The notes beneath the pieces were generated by a model that had not been told where the DNA came from, did no database searches, and worked only from the letters and a program-made list of their open reading frames with translations. 52,305 nt of DNA from an uncultured Lachnospiraceae bacterium. Lineage in GTDB: Bacteria > Bacillota > Clostridia > Lachnospirales > Lachnospiraceae. The stretch spans positions 1-52,305 of the forward strand of contig CAJTWA010000025.1 of assembly GCA_910580195.1 (NCBI GenBank). The letters run 5' to 3'. Below, in pieces: positions 24,284 through 32,188 of the stretch. Both the position numbers and the translations under genes were made by a program. Positions within the stretch are counted from its first letter, which is position 1, and each line of letters begins with the position of its first letter.

Positions 24284-24318
24284 GCCTGAAAACAATAGAA
24301 CATAGCCATGCGTGGAAG

Positions 24319-24390
24319 GTTGCCGCTGGGGAACTGGCAAAGGGCGTAACGCCCCTTGCCGGAAGGTTTCCCATGTGGCAGCTTTTTTAT
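24319..24390 (+). terminator. Branched terminator after efp
   Basis: The inner stem GGCAAAGGGCG/CGCCCCTTGCC (24336-24360) sits within an outer stem GCCGC...GGGGAA/TTTCCC...GTGGC, followed by CTTTTTTATTTTT. It lies between the convergent efp and araC-type genes and overlaps the end of the latter. Confidence 0.6.
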
Positions 24391-25277
24391 TTTTCTGCAA
24401 GCATCCGGATGGAACAGGAGTATTCCGAGGGCGTCATCCCGGTTATTTTCTTAAATTGCCGGGAAAAATAGTGGATGGAGGCATACCCCAAGGAATCGGC
24501 AATCTGGGTGAAATTCATATTCTGCTCCCGGATGAGCTCTTTTGCCCGGGTAATTTTCATCTGGGAGAAATAGGCAATGATGCCGCTGCCGCATTTGCTG
24601 TGGAAAAGCTTCTGCAGCTGGGAGGGGGCAATCAGGTTGTCCCGGCATATCTGTTCCAGCGTAAGGGTTTGGGAGAGCCGGGCTTCCATGTAGGCGTGGA
24701 TGTGGCGGAAAGTTTCGTCATCTTGTTTCAGCTTGAAGGACTTCGTAAGCTGCGGGCCGTTGGCAGAGAGCGCCCCTTTCCGGTACAGGGAAATCAGGAA
24801 GTGCTCTAGGGAAAGCTGGATGAGCTGCTCTGCCCCGGGGGGCTGTAAAGGGTTTTTGGAAAGCTGCCGGGTATAGGGGTTATTTAAAGGCGTCTGGAAG
24901 GCATGGGCAGCTTCTGCCACCACAGCCGCCAGCAGGTTCCGTTCCGTTTCCCCAAGGCAGAGGATTTTGTTCTCAAAAAAATCCATAGCGGGGGAATGGC
25001 ACACAAAGGAAATTACCACAAGGTTTGGGGCGATGACGCCGTTGGTAGCCACAGAATGGAACTGGCCGGGCTTGTGGAAGATAATGTCCCCCTTTTTCAG
25101 GGCATGTACTTGGTTTTGGGCGGTGACAATGGCCTCCCCTTTGTCTACGCAGAGGAATTCCCAGAAATCATGGGATTCCCCGGCAAATACAAAGTCTTTT
25201 CCATATTCAAAATAGTGTATGGTGACGATTTGGGGGATGTCAAATAGTTTTGACAAAGGGTATTTGTAAAATTCCAT
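24387..25277 (-). CDS. AraC-family transcriptional regulator with N-terminal cupin
   Basis: A 296-residue regulator. The N-terminal half is a cupin sensor (HDFWEFLCVDKGEAIVTAQN, KKGDIIFHKPGQFHSVATNG). The last 100 residues hold two helix-turn-helix units (LTLEQICRDNLIAPSQLQKL; MNFTQIADSLGYASIHYFSR followed by QFKKITGMTPSEY). I choose the ATG at 25277, preceded by GGAAAGG; in-frame ATGs at 25292 and 25310 are also possible. It is divergent from the nucleotidyltransferase/kinase genes, and two direct repeats with AraC-like 21-base spacing lie between them, so it probably controls that operon in answer to a sugar. Confidence 0.9.
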   Translation of the reverse strand: MEFYKYPLSKLFDIPQIVTIHYFEYGKDFVFAGESHDFWEFLCVDKGEAIVTAQNQVHALKKGDIIFHKPGQFHSVATNGVIAPNLVVISFVCHSPAMDFFENKILCLGETERNLLAAVVAEAAHAFQTPLNNPYTRQLSKNPLQPPGAEQLIQLSLEHFLISLYRKGALSANGPQLTKSFKLKQDDETFRHIHAYMEARLSQTLTLEQICRDNLIAPSQLQKLFHSKCGSGIIAYFSQMKITRAKELIREQNMNFTQIADSLGYASIHYFSRQFKKITGMTPSEYSCSIRMLAEK

Positions 25278-25323
25278 AGGGTTCCTTTCCATGTATGGTT
25301 CCTTTTCCATATTTTAACACAAA

Positions 25324-25354
25324 ATTGTGCAAAAAAGGGAAAATATTGTGCAAA
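25324..25354 (+). promoter_or_regulatory. Two direct repeats, candidate AraC-type operator
   Basis: ATTGTGCAAA occurs at 25324-25333 and 25345-25354, exactly 21 bases apart, as expected for the two subdomain-recognised half-sites of AraC-type dimers. A plus-strand TATTAT (25373-25378) lies just downstream without a good -35 hexamer, which suits activation from the proximal repeat. Confidence 0.6.
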
Positions 25355-25498
25355 TACAGAACTTTTTTTTTGTATTATTATGAAAGAAGAAAAACAAACC
25401 AGTGCGCCGGTACTGGATTTCAGAAGGCATTTCCGGTGGAAAATAAGTGTTCCGGTGCTATTTGTGCCTAAGTAGAATGAAAGGGATAGGTGATTAAT

Positions 25499-26416
25499 AT
25501 GAAAAAACCAGCATTAGTAATTTTGGCAGCAGGCATGGGGAGCCGTTACGGCGGGCTGAAGCAGATTGACCCGGTGGACCCGCAGGGGCATATCATTATG
25601 GATTTTTCCATTTATGACGCGTTAGAGGCCGGGTTTGAGAAGGTTGTGTTTATCATTAAGAAGGCTACGGAGGCCGTGTTCAAGGAAAGCATAGGCAACC
25701 GGGTAGCAGAGAAGGTACAGGTGGAATATGTGTACCAAGAGCTGGAAAAGCTGCCCGCAGGCTTTGAAGTGCCAGAGGGAAGGGAAAAGCCTTTTGGCAC
25801 AGGCCACGCAATCCTTTGCTGCAAGGAAGTGCTGGACGGGCCTTTTGCAGTCATCAACGCAGACGATTATTATGGGAAACATGCCTACAAGGCCATTTAC
25901 GACTACCTTGCCAGCCATCAGGACGGGGATGGGAAGTACCAGTATGCCATGGTCGGGTACGACCTGAAAAATACCCTGACGGAAAACGGGCATGTTGCCC
26001 GGGGTATCTGCGAAACGGACGGGAATGGGTTCCTGACAGAAATCTGCGAGCGCACCCATATTGAAAAACGCGGGGAGCAGGCATTTTTCACAGAGGATGA
26101 CGGGGCTACTTGGACGGAAATCCCGATGGACAGCGCCGTTTCTATGAATATCTGGGGGTTTTCCGAGAGCATTTTGAAGGAATTGGAACAGGGCTTTGAG
26201 AATTTCCTGAAAACAGAGCTGCCGGGCAATCCGCTGAAGGCAGAATATTACTTGCCTATGGCAGTCGGCGACTTGCTGAAGGCTGGGAAAGCAGAGGTAC
26301 AGGTGCTCAATTCCCGCGACCGCTGGTTTGGCGTTACTTATAAGGAAGATAAGGAAATGGTAGTAGAGTCCATTGCAGCCCTGAAAGCAGAAGGGGCCTA
26401 CCCAGAAGAATTTTAA
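25499..26416 (+). CDS. NDP-sugar nucleotidyltransferase
   Basis: A 305-residue nucleotidyltransferase with the GT-A type signature LAAGMGSRYGGLKQIDPVDP (residues about 8-27), the sugar-binding KPFGTGHAILCCKEVL and the metal aspartates in AVINADDYYGK. It probably transfers a nucleotide from UTP or dTTP to a hexose 1-phosphate made by the following kinase. I use the ATG at 25499 with GGGATAGG upstream; a GTG nine bases earlier is possible. It is 16 bases ahead of the kinase gene in one operon. The sugar and nucleotide specificity cannot be read from the sequence. Confidence 0.83.
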   Translation: MKKPALVILAAGMGSRYGGLKQIDPVDPQGHIIMDFSIYDALEAGFEKVVFIIKKATEAVFKESIGNRVAEKVQVEYVYQELEKLPAGFEVPEGREKPFGTGHAILCCKEVLDGPFAVINADDYYGKHAYKAIYDYLASHQDGDGKYQYAMVGYDLKNTLTENGHVARGICETDGNGFLTEICERTHIEKRGEQAFFTEDDGATWTEIPMDSAVSMNIWGFSESILKELEQGFENFLKTELPGNPLKAEYYLPMAVGDLLKAGKAEVQVLNSRDRWFGVTYKEDKEMVVESIAALKAEGAYPEEF

Positions 26417-26432
26417 GGAAGAAGGAGAAGGC

Positions 26433-27536
26433 ATGGGAGAGAAAGAAGTATTGTGGGAAGCGCAGCAGGCTGCCCAGCAGTTTGGGCAGGTTGGAGCTAT
26501 AAAAAGCATACGCCCTTATGGGAGCGGGCATATTAACGATACATTTTTGGTGGAAGGGGACAGGAACTGCATTTTGCAGCGGATGAACCGGAGCATTTTC
26601 CAGAAGCCGGAAGAGGTAATGGAAAATATCCTAGGCGTCACTACCTTCCTGAAACAGAAAATTGCCCAAGCAGGGGGCGATACAGAACGGGAAACATTGA
26701 CAGTCATCCCTACGAAGGGGCAGCAGCCTTATTATCAGGATGGGCAGGGGGAATACTGGCGCATGTATTACCAGATTGAGGGGGCGGTAAGCTATGACCG
26801 GGTGGAACGGAAGGAAGATTTTTACGAAAGCGCGGTAGCCTTTGGGAACTTCCAGCAGCTTTTGGCAGATTATCCGGCCAAAACCCTCCACGAAACCATT
26901 CCCGGTTTCCACGATACCAAGGCACGGTATGAGGTTTTCCTTAAGGCGGTGGAAGAAGATGTGTGTGGCAGGGCAAAATATGCCAAAGAGGAAATTGAAT
27001 TCTACCGGGCAAGGAAGGAAACCACCTGTGTGCTGGGGGATCTGCTGGCAGAGGGGAAATTGCCCCTTAGGGTTACCCACAATGACACGAAGCTGAACAA
27101 TATCATGATGGATCCGGAAACGGGAAAAGGGATTTGCGTCATTGACTTGGACACGGTAATGCCGGGCTTGGCTGTCAATGACTTTGGGGATTCTATCCGG
27201 TTCGGCGCAAGCACCGGGGAAGAGGACGAGAAGGATTTATCCAAAGTAAGCTGTGATTTGGAATTGTTCCGCCTTTATACAGAAGGCTTCTTAAAGGGAT
27301 GTGGCGGGAGCCTTACCGGGCTTGAGGTTGCCATGCTCCCCATGGGGGCGAAAGTCATGACGTATGAGTGCGGCCTGCGGTTCCTGACAGATTACCTGAA
27401 AGGGGACGTGTACTTTAAAATCCACCGGGAAGGCCATAACTTAGACCGTGCCCGTACCCAGATGAAGCTGGTAGCGGATATGGAAGAGAAGTGGGCGGAG
27501 CTGGAGAAGATTATCAAAGAGGTTAGCGGTTATTAA
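26433..27536 (+). CDS. Phosphotransferase-family sugar 1-kinase, NahK-like
   Basis: A 367-residue enzyme of the aminoglycoside phosphotransferase fold. The catalytic loop is VTHNDTKLNNIMMDP and the metal aspartate follows in GICVIDLDTVMPGLAVNDFG. Length and these motifs fit N-acetylhexosamine 1-kinase (NahK/LnpB), which phosphorylates GlcNAc, GalNAc or related sugars at C1 in salvage of host glycans. Its neighbours, a nucleotidyltransferase and galE, are the two further steps needed to form and epimerise a UDP-sugar. Homoserine or choline kinases share the fold, so the substrate remains an inference from motif and context. Confidence 0.78.
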   Translation: MGEKEVLWEAQQAAQQFGQVGAIKSIRPYGSGHINDTFLVEGDRNCILQRMNRSIFQKPEEVMENILGVTTFLKQKIAQAGGDTERETLTVIPTKGQQPYYQDGQGEYWRMYYQIEGAVSYDRVERKEDFYESAVAFGNFQQLLADYPAKTLHETIPGFHDTKARYEVFLKAVEEDVCGRAKYAKEEIEFYRARKETTCVLGDLLAEGKLPLRVTHNDTKLNNIMMDPETGKGICVIDLDTVMPGLAVNDFGDSIRFGASTGEEDEKDLSKVSCDLELFRLYTEGFLKGCGGSLTGLEVAMLPMGAKVMTYECGLRFLTDYLKGDVYFKIHREGHNLDRARTQMKLVADMEEKWAELEKIIKEVSGY

Positions 27537-27652
27537 TGCTGGCAGGAAGGGGTGGAAAATTGCTGGCGCCATTCCAGAAAAAGGAAAGAACTGCCGGAGA
27601 GAATAGGGAAATTACTGATATTTACTAAAATTGTGGTAAAATAAAAATGGTA

Positions 27653-27681
27653 TTTACTAAATATCAGAAGTGTGCTATACT
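27653..27681 (+). promoter_or_regulatory. Sigma-A promoter of galE
   Basis: TTTACT (27653-27658), 17 bases, TATACT (27676-27681), about 58 bases before the galE ATG. galE can thus be made independently of the upstream kinase operon. Confidence 0.6.
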
Positions 27682-27739
27682 TTATTGGAATAAAATAAAC
27701 GCGCCCAAGTGCGCAGATTATGGACAGGAGGTAAAAGTT

Positions 27740-28756
27740 ATGGCGATTTTAGTAACAGGCGGGGCAGGTTATATCGGCAGCCACACATGCATTGAGTTAA
27801 TCCATGCAGGATATGACGTAGTTGTGGTGGATAATCTGGTAAATTCCAGTGAAGAAGCAGTAAAACGGGTAGAAAAGATTACTGGCGCAAAAGTCCCCTT
27901 CTATCAGGTGGATATTTTGGACGCCAAGGCTTTAGGGGAAGTATTTGACAAAGAGAGCATTGACAGCGTCATCCATTTCGCAGGCTTAAAGGCAGTAGGG
28001 GAATCCGTGCAGAAGCCTTTGGAATATTATCATAACAATATTACTGGGACATTGATTTTGTGCGATGTGATGCGTAGCCATGGGGTGAAGAACATTATTT
28101 TCTCATCCTCGGCGACTGTTTATGGCGACCCTGCCATCATCCCCATTACCGAAGAGTGCCCCAAGGGACAGATTACCAACCCCTATGGGCAGACAAAAGG
28201 GATGTTAGAGCAGATCCTGACAGATTTCCATGTGGCAGACCCGGAATGGAACGTGGTGCTGCTGCGCTACTTTAACCCCATTGGGGCCCATGAAAGCGGC
28301 ATAATCGGGGAAGACCCCAAAGGCATCCCCAACAACCTCGTGCCTTATATTGCACAGGTGGCAGTCGGCAAGCTGAAATGCCTTGGGGTGTTCGGCGACG
28401 ATTACGATACCCCGGACGGGACCGGCGTGCGCGACTATATCCATGTGGTTGACTTGGCAAAGGGGCATGTGAAGGCATTGAAGAAAATTGAGGATAAGTC
28501 CGGCGTCAGCATTTACAATCTGGGGACCGGGAACGGCTACAGCGTGCTGGATGTGGTAAAAGCATATGAGAAGGCCTGCGGCAAGCCAATCCCCTACGAA
28601 ATCAAGCCCCGGAGGGCTGGCGATATCGCTACCTGCTATGCAGATGCATCCAAGGCAAAAGCAGAGCTGGGCTGGGAGGCAGAATTCGGCATTGACAGGA
28701 TGTGCGAGGATTCTTGGAGATGGCAGAGCACCAACCCGGACGGATACCGCAGTTAA
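27740..28756 (+). CDS. galE: UDP-glucose 4-epimerase
   Basis: A 338-residue short-chain dehydrogenase/epimerase that interconverts UDP-glucose and UDP-galactose (and often the N-acetyl forms). It has the NAD motif ILVTGGAGYIGSHTCIELIH, the catalytic Ser in FSSSATVYGDP, and Tyr/Lys in NPYGQTKGMLEQIL. The C-terminal part holds ARRPRRAGD-like substrate residues (KPRRAGDIATCYADASKAKA). The ATG at 27740 follows ACAGGAGG; upstream in-frame codons belong to the leader. With the kinase and nucleotidyltransferase it completes a sugar nucleotide salvage route. Confidence 0.96.
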   Translation: MAILVTGGAGYIGSHTCIELIHAGYDVVVVDNLVNSSEEAVKRVEKITGAKVPFYQVDILDAKALGEVFDKESIDSVIHFAGLKAVGESVQKPLEYYHNNITGTLILCDVMRSHGVKNIIFSSSATVYGDPAIIPITEECPKGQITNPYGQTKGMLEQILTDFHVADPEWNVVLLRYFNPIGAHESGIIGEDPKGIPNNLVPYIAQVAVGKLKCLGVFGDDYDTPDGTGVRDYIHVVDLAKGHVKALKKIEDKSGVSIYNLGTGNGYSVLDVVKAYEKACGKPIPYEIKPRRAGDIATCYADASKAKAELGWEAEFGIDRMCEDSWRWQSTNPDGYRS

Positions 28757-28765
28757 TATGGTTTG

Positions 28766-28797
28766 GCAAACGCATGAGGAAATTCATGCGTTTGCTG
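28766..28797. terminator. Shared terminator of galE and the HD-GYP gene
   Basis: GCAAACGCATGA (28766-28777) pairs perfectly with TCATGCGTTTGC (28784-28795) around a six-base loop. It lies between the two convergent genes; the T-run is weak (TGTTT) on the plus strand and absent on the minus strand. Confidence 0.65.
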
Positions 28798-28802
28798 TTT
28801 CC

Positions 28803-29984
28803 CTACAACACCCTCCCCGCAGCCACCAGCTTTTTGCGTTTATCCAAATATCTCTTAGCCACTTCCCTCGTCTTCGGGTCGCTGGCATATTTCTTCAAAG
28901 TTTCCTTATCCACCTTCAGCCGCAAGTCCATCGTCTTCATCACATCCGAAATGTGCATGGTCTTTTGGAACCGCGCCTCTGAAAAATCAACCCGCTGGTT
29001 ATCCGAAAACAATATAACCACAGGCTGCGCATAATTTTTCTGGTTTTCTTCTATTACAATGCCTTTCTGCCCATTGGAGAAATCCACGCAGCACCCGCCC
29101 GGCAGAATATGGATGCACTGGGTCAGCGCAGTGACAAAGGGGGCAGGGTAGTAATCCGGGTGCTCCCGCAAGAACCGCACCGCCCGGATTTCAGAGGTAG
29201 GCTCCCGGTCTAAATTCATCGAGGTCATCTCGTCAAACATGCTTGCCACATGCAGCACATGGGTCCCGTTTTTCCAGCGGATATTTTTCGGCAGGGGGAC
29301 CTTCACATTGTGCTCTAACCGTGCCATCTGCCCCACAATCTGCAAGGTGGACTCCGGGAGCCGGTATTCATTGTAATCTGGATGCAGCATTTGGTAGCCT
29401 TTTTCCAGATACCCCTGGATCAGCCGCCGTTCGTCTGGGGAGAGGAGCTTTTCCCCTTTTTCCAAAATCTCATCCGGGACCATCAAAAGCCCGGCGTCAT
29501 GCAGAAGGGCAGCGCACACAATGGCAAGCTGCTCCGCATAGGCGTAATGCAGCTTTGTCACCATCATGGCAGCTAAAATAGCCGTGTTCAGGCTGTGCTT
29601 GTATACATAATCCCCATTGCTGCGCAAGGTCCGCACAAAATTGATTTTATGGTCCAGCCCGCCGAAGTTCCGGAGGATTGTCTGTGCCAAAGGCATGATG
29701 TTCTGGGGCGCCATCCCGTTGGTAAGCAGGCTTAAGTCGTCCTTTAGCCGGAAGGTGGAAACTGTGAAAAAACGCTCCATCTCAATATCCTCGTCGCTTA
29801 AAGGGGGCACTGGCTCCGCAGGCTCCAAAATATAAATCCCCCACAGGCCGAAATTTTCAATGCTGGCAATCCCTTGGCGTGTCAGCTTGGTATTCCGTTC
29901 GAAAAGCATAACGCCCATTTTATTATAAATCGGCCGGGCAAGACGCATGCCGGGCTTACATTGGCTTATTTTTACATATTGCAC
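28803..29984 (-). CDS. HD-GYP-like protein with degenerate catalytic motifs
   Basis: A 393-residue protein. Residues 1-60 form a small N-terminal domain often found before HD-GYP (QYVKISQCKPGMRLARPIYN). The HD region has LLHDAGLLMVPDEILEKGEK, keeping the HD pair, but the later histidine is tyrosine (IQGYLEKGYQMLHP) and the GYP box is absent where G-Y-P should occur. The C-terminus is charged. Active HD-GYP enzymes hydrolyse cyclic di-GMP; loss of these residues suggests a sensor or another phosphohydrolase. The start is a GTG preceded by GGAGG. A PilZ protein, another cyclic di-GMP-type domain, is encoded at 39.8 kb. Confidence 0.82.
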   Translation of the reverse strand: MQYVKISQCKPGMRLARPIYNKMGVMLFERNTKLTRQGIASIENFGLWGIYILEPAEPVPPLSDEDIEMERFFTVSTFRLKDDLSLLTNGMAPQNIMPLAQTILRNFGGLDHKINFVRTLRSNGDYVYKHSLNTAILAAMMVTKLHYAYAEQLAIVCAALLHDAGLLMVPDEILEKGEKLLSPDERRLIQGYLEKGYQMLHPDYNEYRLPESTLQIVGQMARLEHNVKVPLPKNIRWKNGTHVLHVASMFDEMTSMNLDREPTSEIRAVRFLREHPDYYPAPFVTALTQCIHILPGGCCVDFSNGQKGIVIEENQKNYAQPVVILFSDNQRVDFSEARFQKTMHISDVMKTMDLRLKVDKETLKKYASDPKTREVAKRYLDKRKKLVAAGRVL

Positions 29985-29999
29985 AAAAACACCTCCGTT

Positions 30000-30351
30000 G
30001 TCAGGTTCACATTCTATAGGTTTCTATTATTATCGGATAAAAGCACCATTTGGAAAAGGCTGGCAGGCTTAAAATTTTCCCGCCGGGGCAAAGCAGATAA
30101 CCGGCGCAGATGCATCCATCCCCCTCGGGAAAGGCTGGCAGGCTTAAAATTTTCCTGCAAGCAAACGGCCCATGGGCGTCCTTAGTGGAGGCGGAATCCT
30201 TTCTTGCGCCTTGCATTGTCCGCTGCAGCGCTAATTGGAAACAAAAACCATCCTTAACCGCCTAATTTTGCAGAAGGAATTGCCGAACAAGGTTCGCTGT
30301 GATAAAATAGGGGCAGTTACAGACAGGCATTTGGGAGTACTGGAGGATGGA
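30000..30351. repeat. Spacer with a 26-base direct repeat and a family B fragment
   Basis: AAAGGCTGGCAGGCTTAAAA plus TTTTCC occurs exactly at 30055-30080 and 30130-30155. Directly after the second copy, 30161-30199 matches the interior of family B (GCAAACGGCCCATGGGCGTC, CTTAGTGGAGGCGGAATCC). No gene is supported here. Confidence 0.75.
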
Positions 30352-31776
30352 ATGAAAAAAGTGTTAAAAAGCATGGCGCTGCTCCTGTTCCTGTGCGGGA
30401 CGTCCAGCATGGCGGTATTTGCCACGCAGGGGAAAATCAACCAAGTGCAGGAAGGCATCGAAGGCCTAGAAAAAAAGAAGGAGCAGGCAAAGGAAGAAGC
30501 AGAAAGCTGGGAAGGCGAGGCTAACAGCCTAGAAGGGGATTTGAAGGAATTCAATGACAGCTTGGCCTCCGTGGTTGCTAAGCTGAATGAAACAGAAGAA
30601 AAGCTGGAAGGCACAAGGGCCAGCCTTGAGGCCACAAGGAAAGACTTAAAGGCTGCGAAGAAAAAAGAGAAGGAGCAGTACGCCTCCATGAAAAAGCGCA
30701 TCCAGTTCATGTACGAGATGGACACGGAAGGGATGCTGGAAGTCCTTTTAAGCGCAGAGAATTTTGCCGATTTCCTAAGCAAAGGGGAATATATCATAAG
30801 CATCCATAATTATGACCGGAAAATGCTGGAGGAATACCAAAGCACCAAGGAAGAAATCGCCGGGAAAGAACAGAAGCTTACAGAAGATGAAAAGCTCCTG
30901 GCTGACTTGCAGGAGCAGCAGGAAGGGAAAAAGCAGGAGCTGGCAGCCCTTGTGGACAGCACATCAGAGCAGCTGGGGGCGGCAAAGAAGCAGCTTGCAG
31001 CGGCACAGGCAGACGTAGAAGCCTACGAAGCGGAAATCGGGCGGCAGAAAGCCTATGAAGCAGAGCTGGAAAAGAAGAAGGCTGCCGAGGACGCCAAGCG
31101 GATGCAGGAAATCAAGCAGCAGGAAGAGGAGATGCGCAAGAAGCAGCTTCAGGAATCCGCAAGGGACAATTCCGGCAGCAGCGCAGGCAATAGCGGCAGT
31201 TCAGGGGCCGGCAGCGGCAATGGAAGTTCAGGAGGAAGTTCCAGTAGCAATGGCAGTTCAGGAGGCAGTTCCAATGGCAATGGAAGTTCAGGGGGAAGTT
31301 CCAGCGGCAATGGCAGCAGCAGCACCGGGGGGAATTCTGGCAGCACGGGCAGCAATTCCGGCAACAGCACCGGGGAAAGTTCCGGCAGCAATGGCAGCAA
31401 TTCCGGCAGCGGCGGCAGTTCTAACAGCGGCGCCCAAAGCAGCAGCTCCGATTTAGCCCTTCTGGCAGCTTTGATCCAGTGCGAGGCCGGCGGCGAGAGC
31501 TATGAAGGGAAACTGGCCGTAGGGAGCGTGGTCTTAAACCGGGTAAGCAGCTCCCATTTCCCCAATACTGTGGCCGGGGTTATTTACCAAGGCGGGCAGT
31601 TCTCCCCAGTGGCAAGCGGCCGCTTCGCCTCTGTGCTGGCGAAGGGAGCCAACAGCAGCTGTACCCAAGCGGCAGGGGAAGTCCTAGGGGGCAACATCAC
31701 CATCGGGACCCTTTATTTCCGCGTCAACGATGGCTCCATCCCGGGCACAGTCATCGGGAACCATGTTTTTTATTAA
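30352..31776 (+). CDS. Secreted cell wall hydrolase: coiled coil, Ser/Gly linker, SleB-type domain
   Basis: A 474-residue exported protein. It has a signal peptide (MKKVLKSMALLLFLCGTSSM, cleavage probably after AVFA), a PcsB-like coiled coil from about residue 28 to 265 rich in Glu/Lys/Ala, a linker of about 95 residues almost wholly Gly, Ser, Asn and Thr, and a C-terminal SleB/cell wall hydrolase 2 domain of about 110 residues (LAALIQCEAGGESYEGKLAV, then GSVVLNRVSSSHFP), whose first glutamate is the likely catalytic acid. It probably cleaves peptidoglycan during division or spore-related remodelling, with the coiled coil controlling activity. GGAGG is 6 bases before the ATG. Confidence 0.9.
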   Translation: MKKVLKSMALLLFLCGTSSMAVFATQGKINQVQEGIEGLEKKKEQAKEEAESWEGEANSLEGDLKEFNDSLASVVAKLNETEEKLEGTRASLEATRKDLKAAKKKEKEQYASMKKRIQFMYEMDTEGMLEVLLSAENFADFLSKGEYIISIHNYDRKMLEEYQSTKEEIAGKEQKLTEDEKLLADLQEQQEGKKQELAALVDSTSEQLGAAKKQLAAAQADVEAYEAEIGRQKAYEAELEKKKAAEDAKRMQEIKQQEEEMRKKQLQESARDNSGSSAGNSGSSGAGSGNGSSGGSSSSNGSSGGSSNGNGSSGGSSSGNGSSSTGGNSGSTGSNSGNSTGESSGSNGSNSGSGGSSNSGAQSSSSDLALLAALIQCEAGGESYEGKLAVGSVVLNRVSSSHFPNTVAGVIYQGGQFSPVASGRFASVLAKGANSSCTQAAGEVLGGNITIGTLYFRVNDGSIPGTVIGNHVFY

Positions 31777-31963
31777 TACATAGCGGATGCGCAGCGAAAG
31801 CGCAGGGCTGCAGGAAAAGGTCAGTTTTTGTAAGAATTGCACAAAAAATGGCCTTTTTTTCTAGGAAAAACACCGGAAAGAATGACAAAAATATAACAAA
31901 GATATACAAAAAGACAGGGGAAAACCAAGAAAGGGAAGGCAGGAGGGACAGGCAAGATAATCC

Positions 31964-31992
31964 TTGCAATTTGGCGGGAAATGTGCTAGGAT
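31964..31992 (+). promoter_or_regulatory. Sigma-A promoter of the butyrate operon
   Basis: TTGCAA (31964-31969), 17 bases, TAGGAT (31987-31992). Transcription from near 32000 would give a leader of about 190 bases before the thiolase. Confidence 0.5.
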
Positions 31993-32016
31993 ATCTTTAT
32001 CGAGGGATGGAAATAT

Positions 32017-32096
32017 GGGAAAAACAGGAAACCTCAGAGTTAATTTGCAGGCATGGCAGAAAAATGGATGCCAGCGCACCTGTTTCCCTTTTTTTT
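32017..32096 (+). terminator. Leader terminator before the thiolase gene
   Basis: GGGAAAAACAGG (32017-32028) pairs with CCTGTTTCCC (32079-32088) with two bulged A residues, followed by eight T residues. An inner stem GGCAT...ATGCC fills the loop. It stands between the promoter and the operon, so it can act as an attenuator; only about 90 bases separate it from the ATG. Confidence 0.65.
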
Positions 32097-32188
32097 GGCA
32101 AAAGATTGTTAAAAAAATAACAGGCTTTTTGGTGATTTTGTCAAAAATGTTTCCGCGATACACAATATTTAAAAAGGAGACGAAGAAA

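Noticed and set aside
31149..31400. Minus-strand proline/leucine repeat frame
   Set aside because: It is the antisense of the Ser/Gly linker of the wall hydrolase and has no start signal.
31848..32120. 90-codon frame over the thiolase leader
   Set aside because: It runs across the promoter and terminator hairpin and is highly charged without a ribosome site.
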